Source: an uncultured Lachnospiraceae bacterium (GTDB lineage Bacteria; Bacillota; Clostridia; Lachnospirales; Lachnospiraceae). From it: a stretch of 8,307 bases of DNA. Positions within the stretch are counted from its first letter, which is position 1. Each line of letters starts with the position of its first letter. The translations under genes were made by a program, and so were the position numbers. This document shows positions 1 to 6,989 of this stretch, one piece after another. The stretch lies in NCBI GenBank assembly GCA_902782715.1, contig CACZOG010000011.1, positions 1-8,307 on the forward strand. Direction: 5' to 3'. The notes under the pieces were generated by a model, which was given only the letters and a program-made list of their open reading frames with translations, was not told the DNA's origin and searched no databases.

Positions 1-242
1 AAAAGCCACGGTCTGAATTTGCCCCATTTGGTCTTGGTCTTTGCAACAAGCACGCCCATAAAAGGGTCGTTGAATGCATCAAAGATCCTTGCCACCAAAA
101 GAATGATACCCATTACCCATGCGGACACACCCATTATGTCCTGATAATAGTACAGGATATAGCTTGCGGAAAGCATGTAGACCATGTCCTTTCCGACAGC
201 ACCTATTCCGTATGCAAACTTCTCTTTGAAACCCAGTTTCAT
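1..242 (-). CDS. GPH-family sugar:cation symporter, N-terminal part (runs off the left edge)
   Basis: This is the first 80 codons of a membrane transporter of the glycoside-pentoside-hexuronide:cation symporter family (MelB/XynP/LacS-like), which imports oligosaccharides or glycosides with Na+ or H+. The visible part starts MKLGFKEKFAYGIGAVGKDM, continues with a hydrophobic helix around residues 20-35 and a second around 38-54, then carries the family's loop motif (FDAFNDPFMG, followed by TKTKWGKFRPWL). There are two candidate starts, ATG at 248 and ATG at 242. The Shine-Dalgarno AGGGGG ends only 2 nt before the first but about 8 nt before the second, so 242 is preferred. It lies 68 bp downstream of the GH2 gene on the same strand, which suggests it imports the substrate of that enzyme. 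The substrate, probably a beta-galactoside, is inferred from context only. Confidence 0.88.
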   Translation of the reverse strand, partial: MKLGFKEKFAYGIGAVGKDMVYMLSASYILYYYQDIMGVSAWVMGIILLVARIFDAFNDPFMGVLVAKTKTKWGKFRPWL

Positions 243-257
243 GAGCATTACCCCCTG

Positions 258-294
258 TGAAAAAATAGTTTTTTCATCTGCTGTCCGTTACAGC
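258..294 (-). repeat. Two small inverted repeats between the GH2 gene and the symporter gene
   Basis: The 68-bp gap holds two adjacent perfect inverted repeats. In minus-strand order these are GCTGT-AACGG-ACAGC (294-280) and TGAAAAAA-CTA-TTTTTTCA (276-258), and the second abuts the symporter's Shine-Dalgarno. The first stem is only 5 bp and the second is purely A/T apart from its ends, so neither is a classical terminator. They could tune symporter expression relative to the enzyme genes, through mRNA processing, partial termination or RBS access. The repeats are visible in the sequence; the role is a guess. Confidence 0.4.
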
Positions 295-310
295 CTTTTT
301 CTTGGAAAGA

Positions 311-2704
311 TCATTCTACCGCAATGTCAAAATCGATATAAGACAACTGCGTATCGTAAGCATCTTTTATGACAAGTCTTGCGCTTCCGAAGCGTCCCGT
401 GCTTCGTACATATGTGCCGCCCATTCCGCCCGAGAGTGCAATAAGTTTAGGACCGATCAGCTCGGCTTCGCCTTCAATTTCAAGAACAAGCGGATCGTTG
501 TAATAATTTAAAAGATTTCCGTTCTCGTCAACTGCTTTTATCCTTACGCAGGAAACATCGTATGTATGATCTTCTTTAAGCAAAGTATGATCGGCCTCGG
601 CAGTGATGCATATTTTCGTCATCGGAGTTTTCTTTATCTCTTTTACGACTTTGCCGTCCTTTATCGCCTCGAATCTGTATTCGGTCGCACTTCCTCCCCA
701 GTCGCCGACATATTTGTTGTAAAGTTTTACCGCGTCATCCATCTTCATGTGATGGAAGAGCATGAGTTTTGCGGCTTTTATTTTTGCCGAAGGCGTCATT
801 CGGTAGAGTCCGAATTTCGCTACTTCGTTTAAAATGGCTTTTATGTCTTTGATCTGTTTGGGATTTAAATCCTTCTCGTTTTCAAGCGCGTCTCCGATAT
901 AATCGTCTATTTTGATCGGAGCATTTAAAAGATTTGGAAAGTCTTTATTTCCATGCGTATATTCTTTGATGAAATTATCGTTCTTATACATCTTTACCGA
1001 ATCCGCATTGGTGAAGATATATGTCTCGTTTCTGTTACAGCCCGGATGTTCTCCGATATCCATCGAGGAACTCAGTTCCAGAACGGGAACGTCATCCTGC
1101 ATTTCGGCATATACGTACGCCGCGAGTTTGGGATTTCTGAACATATCCGTTACGCCGTGATAACAGATCCTGTCGCCGCTTCCGAAGTCCTTATGCGTAT
1201 TGTAATCAAACATGCACCATCCGAAGCTTCCCGCGATGTCTTTGTTCGCCGCAACATCATTTAATACTCTCGCATGTCTTATGGCATCTTCGAGTCTTTT
1301 CTCTTCCCAGTCGAAAGCTTTGGTCGGGAACATATGTCCCATGTATTCGGATATGAGATATCCTTTCTTCGTATTGCTCGTAACGGCTGATTTCTTATCG
1401 CATCCGCGGTTGTCTCCGCTGTGTATGAAATCGTTGTAAGTATATACATCTTCCAGAAGATTTGACTTCTTGTAGCATCTTACGCCGCCCGTCTGTCTTG
1501 TCGGATCGAGCACGTGCGCCGCTTCGTTAGTCCTTGCGTAAAAAGCGTCATCGTCAACGGATTCGTTTATTCTTACGCCCCATAAAATGATTGACGGATG
1601 ATTCCTGTACTGGATGACCATTTCTTTGACATTCTCAACCGCTCTCTTTTTCCATGCTTCGTCACCGATATGCTGCCAGCCCGGGATCTCGGTGAAAACA
1701 AGAAGACCGATCTCGTCGCAGGCATCAAGGAAATAGTGCGACTGAGGATAATGTGAAGTTCTTACCGCATTAAGGCCAAGTTCTTCCTTTAAGATCCTTG
1801 CATCGTTTCTCTGTGGATTCTTTGGCATCGCATAACCGACATAAGGGTAACTCTGATGGCGGTTAAGACCCCTTATCTTAAACTTCTCTCCGTTTAAATA
1901 AAAACCGTCCGCCTTAAACTCGGCACTTCTGAATGCGAAACGAATTTCTTTTGCATCTTTCACCGCACCTTTGGCATCTTTTAATACAACTTTTAATTTA
2001 TATAGTATCGGACTCTGCGTATTCCAGAGGCGTGCATTATCGAACTTTATCTCCCTGACGATCTCCTTCACGCTCGTTGGAGAGTATGCAAACTTATCGA
2101 TATCCTTTTCTTCCCACTCGGAGATGAGCGTACTCTCCACGCTCATTCCTTTTGCCTCGTCGGTTGCCGTAACCGCAAGACGCACGATACCGTACATATC
2201 GCCCGATACGAAAACATCCTCAAAATGAGCCTTTTCCTTTACATCAATATATACGTCCCTGTAAATTCCGCCGTAAGTCATGTAATCTATTACGAAGCCG
2301 AAAGGAGGAATGTTCTGATCTTCCCTGCTGTTGGCTTTAACGCAGATGACATTGTTTTCACCGTATTTTACGAAGTCATTAAGCTTTATCGTAAAAGCGG
2401 TATAGCCGCATTCATGAGAGCCGGCCTCCGTCAGGTTCAAAAAGACCTTGCACGAATGGAGAACTCCGTCAAAAGTTAAGAATATGTCTTTATCCTTCCA
2501 CTCTGCGGGAACATACAGATCTTTAAAATATGCGGCTTCTTTCTGATACTCATGCTCGTCAAAATAATGAAGAGGTGTTTCTTTAACCGTATGCGGAATC
2601 CTTACCGAGGCATTATTCGAAAAATTATAATCTTCCTTAAGCATTTCATCGCTGAAGGTATCGTTAAAAAACCAGTCGTTGTTTAAATAAATTCTCTCGC
2701 TCAT
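311..2704 (-). CDS. Glycoside hydrolase family 2 enzyme, probable beta-galactosidase
   Basis: This is a 797-residue retaining glycosidase that cleaves non-reducing terminal beta-linked sugars. The GH2 layout is visible: a jelly-roll sugar-binding domain (about 1-155), an Ig-like domain (about 160-260) and a TIM barrel (about 262-540). Catalytic-site motifs are RGLNRHQSYPYVGYAMP (278-294), NAVRTSHYP (312-320), the acid/base Glu381 in WGVRINES, the nucleophile Glu453 in LISEYMGH, and GWCMFDYNTH (495-504). A helical segment (about 595-670) and a C-terminal Ig-like domain follow. No signal peptide is seen, so it should be cytoplasmic and act on imported oligosaccharide. The start is supported by GAGGG 7 nt before the ATG. 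It lies between galK and a GPH symporter, which favours beta-galactosidase over the related beta-glucuronidases. Exact specificity cannot be read from the sequence. Confidence 0.9.
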   Translation of the reverse strand: MSERIYLNNDWFFNDTFSDEMLKEDYNFSNNASVRIPHTVKETPLHYFDEHEYQKEAAYFKDLYVPAEWKDKDIFLTFDGVLHSCKVFLNLTEAGSHECGYTAFTIKLNDFVKYGENNVICVKANSREDQNIPPFGFVIDYMTYGGIYRDVYIDVKEKAHFEDVFVSGDMYGIVRLAVTATDEAKGMSVESTLISEWEEKDIDKFAYSPTSVKEIVREIKFDNARLWNTQSPILYKLKVVLKDAKGAVKDAKEIRFAFRSAEFKADGFYLNGEKFKIRGLNRHQSYPYVGYAMPKNPQRNDARILKEELGLNAVRTSHYPQSHYFLDACDEIGLLVFTEIPGWQHIGDEAWKKRAVENVKEMVIQYRNHPSIILWGVRINESVDDDAFYARTNEAAHVLDPTRQTGGVRCYKKSNLLEDVYTYNDFIHSGDNRGCDKKSAVTSNTKKGYLISEYMGHMFPTKAFDWEEKRLEDAIRHARVLNDVAANKDIAGSFGWCMFDYNTHKDFGSGDRICYHGVTDMFRNPKLAAYVYAEMQDDVPVLELSSSMDIGEHPGCNRNETYIFTNADSVKMYKNDNFIKEYTHGNKDFPNLLNAPIKIDDYIGDALENEKDLNPKQIKDIKAILNEVAKFGLYRMTPSAKIKAAKLMLFHHMKMDDAVKLYNKYVGDWGGSATEYRFEAIKDGKVVKEIKKTPMTKICITAEADHTLLKEDHTYDVSCVRIKAVDENGNLLNYYNDPLVLEIEGEAELIGPKLIALSGGMGGTYVRSTGRFGSARLVIKDAYDTQLSYIDFDIAVE

Positions 2705-2742
2705 TTATATCCCTCACATTTGAAACCCGATCAGATGACTCT

Positions 2743-4023
2743 TTATAAAACCTTGATTCCGCCGTATTTTCTTATCTTTAAGATATGGCATGAATCCCTG
2801 CCGAAAACAGATTCCATCCTGTTTTTGTAATTCTCCACGTTTTCGTTTTTCACAAAAGCCTGGATCGTTCCGGCAAACCCTCCTCCGTGAACCCTGAAAC
2901 TCTCATCTTCGTTTAAGATCACATCGCTTATCGCAAGAGCAAGCGATATGTTCTGAGTCAGTACGTCTTTGACGGAATAGACATTTTGAAGATATTCAAA
3001 AGAGGATCTTCCGGATTCTCTTACAAGTTTCATGAAAGCAGGCGTATCGTTTTCTTTTAATGCTTTAACACCCTTTCTTACTCGTTCGTTTTCTTTAATG
3101 AAATGGATTGCACGAAGGACTGCGCGGTCCGAAAACTTTTGTCTTAACTCTGCAGCGTTATTTAAAATGTCATCCATGGTTACGCCGAGCAAAACCTCTT
3201 TATTAAAGAACGAAGCTATCTCTTTCATTTCTTTGGGGATTGCCGCATATTCATCGGTGAGATTCGCATGCGACCCCTTGGTATCCGTAATGCAGAGGCT
3301 GTATCCGTTAGCGGAGAGATCATATTCTATCTTCTCTGTTACGGGATCTGACGGATCTGAGAAATCGACATGCACAAGGTTTCCTACCGAACATGCCATC
3401 TGATCCATCAGTCCGCAGGGTTTGCCGAAATAAACATTTTCAGCAAACTGTCCGACAATCGCAATATCCTTATCCGGTACTTTCGCGTCATTGTAAAGAT
3501 TCGAAAGGATCGTTCCTATCAGGGTTTCGAATGCCGCCGATGAAGAAAGCCCGGCACCGATAAGAACATCGCTTGTTATATAGGCTCTGAATCCGCCGAT
3601 CTTATATCCTCTGTCGGTAAAGCCCTTGCAGACTCCTTCAATGAGTGCCTTGCTTTTACCCGAATTCACACCGGCTTCATTGATCGCTTTGGTATCAACG
3701 GTGATCATCGGATATTCGCCCGAGACGATCTTGATAAGTCCGTCGTCATATTCTTTTGCAACCGCTATCGCATCGAGATTAATACCCGCTGCCAGGATCT
3801 CGCCGTGCTGATGATCCGTATGGTTGCCCATTACCTCGCTTCTTCCGGGCGCAGAAAAAACATTCACGTCATCTTCTTTGTAGATGTCCGCGAATTTAAG
3901 TAAAGATGCTTTATATCTTTTTTTCTGATATTCAAGCATCTTCTCGTCTTTGTAAATCTCCAGGAATTTTACTTTATAAAAATCGGAATCGATCTGACTG
4001 ATTAAATCTTTTATATGCCCCAT
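2743..4023 (-). CDS. galK: Galactokinase (GHMP kinase superfamily)
   Basis: This 426-residue cytoplasmic kinase phosphorylates alpha-D-galactose at O1 with ATP, the first Leloir-pathway step. All GHMP motifs are present: the N-terminal sugar-binding motif APGRSEVMGNHTDHQHG (58-74), the ATP loop GAGLSSSAAFE (156-166), the catalytic aspartate Asp207 in CGLMDQ, and the C-terminal VHGGGFAGTIQAF (378-390). It is longer than typical bacterial GalK (about 390 residues) because about 50 residues precede the GHMP fold. The sugar motif differs from the classical GRxNLIGEHTDYN: Asn67 stands where Glu is usual, while Arg61 and Asp70 are kept. The start fits GGGGG 6 nt upstream. It is the first gene of the operon, 38 bp before the GH2 gene, with its own promoter just after the sulfur operon's terminator. 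Confidence 0.92.
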   Translation of the reverse strand: MGHIKDLISQIDSDFYKVKFLEIYKDEKMLEYQKKRYKASLLKFADIYKEDDVNVFSAPGRSEVMGNHTDHQHGEILAAGINLDAIAVAKEYDDGLIKIVSGEYPMITVDTKAINEAGVNSGKSKALIEGVCKGFTDRGYKIGGFRAYITSDVLIGAGLSSSAAFETLIGTILSNLYNDAKVPDKDIAIVGQFAENVYFGKPCGLMDQMACSVGNLVHVDFSDPSDPVTEKIEYDLSANGYSLCITDTKGSHANLTDEYAAIPKEMKEIASFFNKEVLLGVTMDDILNNAAELRQKFSDRAVLRAIHFIKENERVRKGVKALKENDTPAFMKLVRESGRSSFEYLQNVYSVKDVLTQNISLALAISDVILNEDESFRVHGGGFAGTIQAFVKNENVENYKNRMESVFGRDSCHILKIRKYGGIKVL

Positions 4024-4036
4024 TTTTTACCCCCAT

Positions 4037-4081
4037 ACGTTTACGATAATTGTACCATTTTTTTGGTGTTTGGGCAATTAT
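4037..4081 (-). promoter_or_regulatory. Sigma-A promoter of the galK operon with palindromic operator candidates
   Basis: On the minus strand TTGCCC (4077-4072) is followed after exactly 17 bp by TACAAT (4054-4049), about 26 bp before the galK start codon. The element overlaps nested inverted repeats: ATAATTG/CAATTAT arms at 4046-4052 and 4075-4081, ACCA-N6-TGGT at 4054-4067, and CGT-TT-ACG at 4038-4045 close to the expected transcription start. Such symmetry would suit a sugar-responsive repressor or activator, but no regulator gene is visible in this window. The promoter is well supported; the operators are speculative. Confidence 0.65.
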
Positions 4082-4101
4082 GCGAGAAGTTATAAAAATA
4101 C

Positions 4102-4136
4102 AAAAAAGTACCCGGCATTCGTTGTGAAATGCCGGG
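4102..4136 (-). terminator. Intrinsic terminator of the metY-cysK-rrf2 unit
   Basis: A perfect 9-bp stem (CCCGGCATT/AATGCCGGG, 4111-4119 and 4128-4136) with an 8-nt loop lies 11 bp past the Rrf2 stop codon. It is followed on the minus strand by a run of six T after three bases and by further T-rich sequence. It separates the sulfur unit from the galK promoter. Confidence 0.88.
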
Positions 4137-4147
4137 CATAAGATGAA

Positions 4148-4570
4148 CTATATTCCTGCTGTTATATCTTTGTACATGAGGTCCTCAATGGTGACTGAAT
4201 CAAAATAATCATTTACGATCTTATCGATCTTCTGCCACATCGGAAGCGTTCTGCACTGCTCCCTTCTGTCGCAGTTTTCTCCGCGGCAGTCAAGACAGCT
4301 TACGGGTGCAAGATCACCCTCGGTGAGTCTTAAGATATCACCTACGCGATAATCCTTCGGATCCCTGGTAAGACGATATCCGCCGCCTTTGCCGTGAACC
4401 CCTTCGATCATTTTTTCTTTTACCAGTAAGGGAAGAATCCTCTCTAAGTATTTAAGCGAAATCTCCTGTCTTGCAGCAACATCCTTCATTGCAATGTAAT
4501 TGCCGTTGCTGTGTTCGGCGATATCCACCATAACCCTTAAAGCATATCTGCCCCTTGTGGAAATCATCAT
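4148..4570 (-). CDS. Rrf2-family transcriptional regulator with a four-cysteine cluster (IscR/CymR-like)
   Basis: This 140-residue DNA-binding protein starts MMISTRGRYALRVMVDIAEH, the hallmark of Rrf2 proteins. It has a winged helix-turn-helix (about 1-65, with the recognition region ISLKYLERILPLL and the wing GKGGGYRL) and a dimerisation helix. Cysteines sit at 92, 95, 100 and 106 (CLDCRGENC then DRREQC), the position where IscR-type members bind an Fe-S cluster. The Bacillus cysteine-metabolism regulator CymR lacks such a cluster, so this protein may sense iron-sulfur or redox state. The spacing differs from E. coli IscR. The gene is 27 bp downstream of cysK. AGAGGG lies 7 nt before the first ATG, supporting that start. 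The likely target is its own operon, through the tandem repeats at 7086-7148. The family call is firm; the ligand and target are inferred. Confidence 0.9.
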   Translation of the reverse strand: MMISTRGRYALRVMVDIAEHSNGNYIAMKDVAARQEISLKYLERILPLLVKEKMIEGVHGKGGGYRLTRDPKDYRVGDILRLTEGDLAPVSCLDCRGENCDRREQCRTLPMWQKIDKIVNDYFDSVTIEDLMYKDITAGI

Positions 4571-4597
4571 TTTTTATCCCTCTTTAAATTTCCTCGA

Positions 4598-5530
4598 TCA
4601 TTGTGCAAAGAGTGCCGTTGAAAGATATCTGTCGCCTGTATCCGGAAGAAGAACAACGATATTCTTGCCCTTGTTCTCTTCTCTCTTGGCAAGTTCGATC
4701 GCCGCATATAAAGCAGCACCTGAGGAGATACCTACCAGAACACCCTCGGATGTTCCGATCAGTCTTCCTGTTTCAAAAGCATCTTCGTTTGAAACGGCGA
4801 TTATCTCATCGTAAACCTTTGTATTCAAAACTTCGGGAACGAAGCCTGCACCGATACCCTGGATCTTGTGAGAACCTGCTGTTCCCTTTGAAAGTACGGG
4901 TGAATCTGCGGGTTCAACCGCAACAACCTTAACGGATGATTTCTGCTGCTTAAGATATTCGCCGGTACCCGTAACCGTTCCGCCGGTACCTACGCCTGCT
5001 ACGAAAATATCAACTTCTCCGTCGGTGTCTTCCCAGATCTCGGGGCCTGTTGATGCGAAATGCGCTTTGGGGTTGGCAGGGTTGGTAAACTGTGAAGGAA
5101 TAAAGCTTCCCGGAATCTCTTTTGCAAGCTCTTCAGCCCTTGCGATCGCCCCCTTCATTCCCTTTGAACCTTCGGTAAGTTCAAGTTCCGCTCCGTATGC
5201 CTTCATTAACTGTCTTCTTTCCACGGACATTGTCTCGGGCATTACGATGATGATCCTGTAGCCTCTTGCGGCTGCTACAGCTGCGAGACCGATTCCGGTA
5301 TTTCCGGAAGTCGGCTCGATGATCGTTGAATCTGCATTAAGAAGTCCTTTTGCTTCGGCATCGTCAAGCATTGCCTTTGCGATCCTGTCTTTTACGGATC
5401 CTGCGGGATTAAAGTACTCAAGCTTTGCATAGATCTTTGCGCCTAAGTTTTCTTTTTTCTCAATATGTGTAAGCTCCAAAAGAGGAGTTTTTCCTATTAA
5501 CTGGTCTGCTGATGTATATATTTTTCCCAT
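4598..5530 (-). CDS. cysK: Cysteine synthase A (O-acetylserine sulfhydrylase)
   Basis: This 310-residue PLP enzyme makes cysteine from O-acetylserine and sulfide in the cytoplasm. Fold-type II motifs are clear: the PLP lysine Lys47 in NPAGSVKDR, the substrate loop TSGNTG (74-79), the phosphate-binding GTGGT (181-185), the pyridine-contacting serine in GISSGAA (267-273) and the characteristic end LPDTGDRYLST (295-305). The frame is open back to 5560, but AAAGGA about 8 nt before the ATG at 5530 and the family N-terminus (MGKIYTSADQLIGKTPLLEL) select 5530. The gene lies 73 bp downstream of metY, with a good promoter in the gap, and 27 bp before the Rrf2 gene. The protein contains no cysteine at all. 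Confidence 0.94.
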   Translation of the reverse strand: MGKIYTSADQLIGKTPLLELTHIEKKENLGAKIYAKLEYFNPAGSVKDRIAKAMLDDAEAKGLLNADSTIIEPTSGNTGIGLAAVAAARGYRIIIVMPETMSVERRQLMKAYGAELELTEGSKGMKGAIARAEELAKEIPGSFIPSQFTNPANPKAHFASTGPEIWEDTDGEVDIFVAGVGTGGTVTGTGEYLKQQKSSVKVVAVEPADSPVLSKGTAGSHKIQGIGAGFVPEVLNTKVYDEIIAVSNEDAFETGRLIGTSEGVLVGISSGAALYAAIELAKREENKGKNIVVLLPDTGDRYLSTALFAQ

Positions 5531-5565
5531 GATTGATTCCTTTCTGAATTCTAATCTCAAATATT

Positions 5566-5593
5566 ATTATAGTACCATTTTATCTACATACAA
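5566..5593 (-). promoter_or_regulatory. Probable internal promoter driving cysK and rrf2
   Basis: TTGTAT (5593-5588) and a perfect TATAAT (5571-5566) are separated by 16 bp on the minus strand, inside the 73-bp metY-cysK gap and about 35 bp before the cysK start. The bases before the -10 (GGTAC) resemble those before the metY and 67-aa gene promoters. It would let cysK and the regulator be transcribed without passing through the leader region. No operator repeat like that at the metY promoter is seen here. Confidence 0.6.
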
Positions 5594-5603
5594 TATGAGT
5601 CGG

Positions 5604-6887
5604 TTATTTTACTGCTGCAAATCCTTTCTCAAGGTCCTCGATGATATCATCGATATGCTCCGTACCGATCGAAAGTCTGATTGTGTTGGGCTTAATGCCG
5701 GCTTCTATAAGTTCTTCATCGCTTAACTGCGAATGGGTAGTTGAAGCGGGATGAATAACCAAAGACTTAACGTCAGCCACGTTTGCAAGAAGTGAGAAGA
5801 GTTCAAGGCTTTCGGTGAACTTTCTTGCCTTCTCGGAGTCGCCCTTTATCTCAAATGTGAAGATGGAGCCCGCACCGTTGGGGAAGTATTCATTATAAAG
5901 TTCTTTCTGTCTTCCCGAAGCTACCGAAGGATGATTAACCTTCTCAACCTGAGGATGATTGCTTAAATATTCCACAACCTTAAGAGCATTGGATACATGT
6001 CTTTCAACTCTTAATGATAATGTCTCAAGTCCCTGGATCAAAAGGAACGAGTTAAAAGGTGAAAGCGCTGCTCCCTGATCTCTCATGATCGTTGTTCTGA
6101 GCTTGATTATATAGGCTGCAGCACCTACGGCTTCGGTAAATACGATTCCGTGATATGAAGGATTGGGTTTTGAAAGTCCGGGGAACTTATCGTTCTGCGC
6201 CCAGTCAAATTTACCGCCGTCGATGATCACACCGCCCATTACGGTTCCGTGTCCGCCGATGAACTTGGTTGCCGAATGAACTACGATGTCAGCACCATGT
6301 TCGATCGGACGAAGAAGGTAAGGAGTTGCAAATGTCGAATCTACTATAAGAGGAATGCCGTGCTTGTGTGCAATCGCCGAAATTGCCTCGAGATCGGCTA
6401 TATCCGAGTTGGGATTGCCAAGGCTTTCCACATACAGAAGTTTCGTATTCTCTTTAATGGCTTTTTCAAAGTTCTCGGGATCGGAAGGATCTACAAATGT
6501 GGAATCAAGTCCCTGATCTTTTAACGTATGAGCCAAAAGATTGTATGTTCCGCCGTAAACGTTCTTACTTGCTACGATGTGATCGCCTGTTGTAGCGATA
6601 TTCTGGATGGCATATGTGATGGCAGATGAGCCGGATGCCGTCGAAAGTGCTCCGATGCCGCCTTCAAGTGCTGCGATTCTTTTTTCGAAAACATCGGATG
6701 TGGGATTCATCAGTCTGGTATAAATGTTACCTGTTTCCGTAAGTCCGAATCTTCCTGCTGCTGTTTTTGAATCTTTAAATACATAGGAAGTTGTTGCATA
6801 AATGGGAACGGCTCTTGCGTCCGTACTGATGTCAGGGCTTTCCTGACCCACATGAATCTGTAATGTTTCAAATTTATAATTGCTCAT
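5604..6887 (-). CDS. metY: O-acetylhomoserine sulfhydrylase (homocysteine synthase)
   Basis: This 427-residue PLP enzyme of the Cys/Met metabolism family makes homocysteine from O-acetylhomoserine and sulfide, the direct sulfhydrylation route to methionine. Visible key residues are Tyr56 and Arg58 (IYTRLMNPT, phosphate contacts from the neighbouring subunit), Tyr111 (NVYGGT, stacks on PLP), Asp183 (IVDSTFATP), the Schiff-base Lys208 (HSATKFIGGHG) and Arg404 (IRLSIGTE, substrate carboxylate). Its length and the segment after Lys208 (FDWAQNDKFPGLSKPNPSYHG) match MetY, which is longer than cystathionine gamma-synthase or methionine gamma-lyase (about 390-400). AGGA 7 nt before the ATG supports the start. 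It is the first enzyme gene of the sulfur unit, about 100 bp downstream of a cysteine-rich leader ORF. The protein contains no cysteine. Confidence 0.93.
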   Translation of the reverse strand: MSNYKFETLQIHVGQESPDISTDARAVPIYATTSYVFKDSKTAAGRFGLTETGNIYTRLMNPTSDVFEKRIAALEGGIGALSTASGSSAITYAIQNIATTGDHIVASKNVYGGTYNLLAHTLKDQGLDSTFVDPSDPENFEKAIKENTKLLYVESLGNPNSDIADLEAISAIAHKHGIPLIVDSTFATPYLLRPIEHGADIVVHSATKFIGGHGTVMGGVIIDGGKFDWAQNDKFPGLSKPNPSYHGIVFTEAVGAAAYIIKLRTTIMRDQGAALSPFNSFLLIQGLETLSLRVERHVSNALKVVEYLSNHPQVEKVNHPSVASGRQKELYNEYFPNGAGSIFTFEIKGDSEKARKFTESLELFSLLANVADVKSLVIHPASTTHSQLSDEELIEAGIKPNTIRLSIGTEHIDDIIEDLEKGFAAVK

Positions 6888-6989
6888 TTTTAAATCCTCT
6901 CTTTTTATGAAATGTATAATGTGTTTATTTTTTGTATTGTGTGTTTTCTGCTTATTTTTTCTTTTTACAATCAGTTTTAACGATATGTT
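6888..6989 (-). promoter_or_regulatory. Unstructured A-rich leader segment between the leader ORF and metY
   Basis: This roughly 100-nt stretch of the metY mRNA is strongly A-rich, has no convincing hairpin, and shows about 46 nt (around 6905-6950) with C but no G before the metY Shine-Dalgarno. A G-poor, C-containing single-stranded segment just after a small ORF could load Rho when the ORF is translated to its stop and shield it when ribosomes stall. Only the base composition is seen directly; any attenuation role is inferred. Confidence 0.4.

Noticed and set aside
243..248. Upstream ATG at 248 for the GPH symporter
   Set aside because: It lies only 2 nt from the Shine-Dalgarno; the ATG at 242 has normal spacing and matches the family N-terminus.
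3032..3403. Plus-strand frame of 123 codons inside galK
   Set aside because: It is antisense to well-conserved galactokinase sequence, with no ribosome binding site or family resemblance; other plus-strand frames within the genes were discarded for the same reason.
5531..5560. An extended cysK start at 5560 adding ten residues
   Set aside because: The extra codons cover the ribosome binding site (AAAGGA) of the ATG at 5530, and the family N-terminus begins at MGKIYTSADQ.
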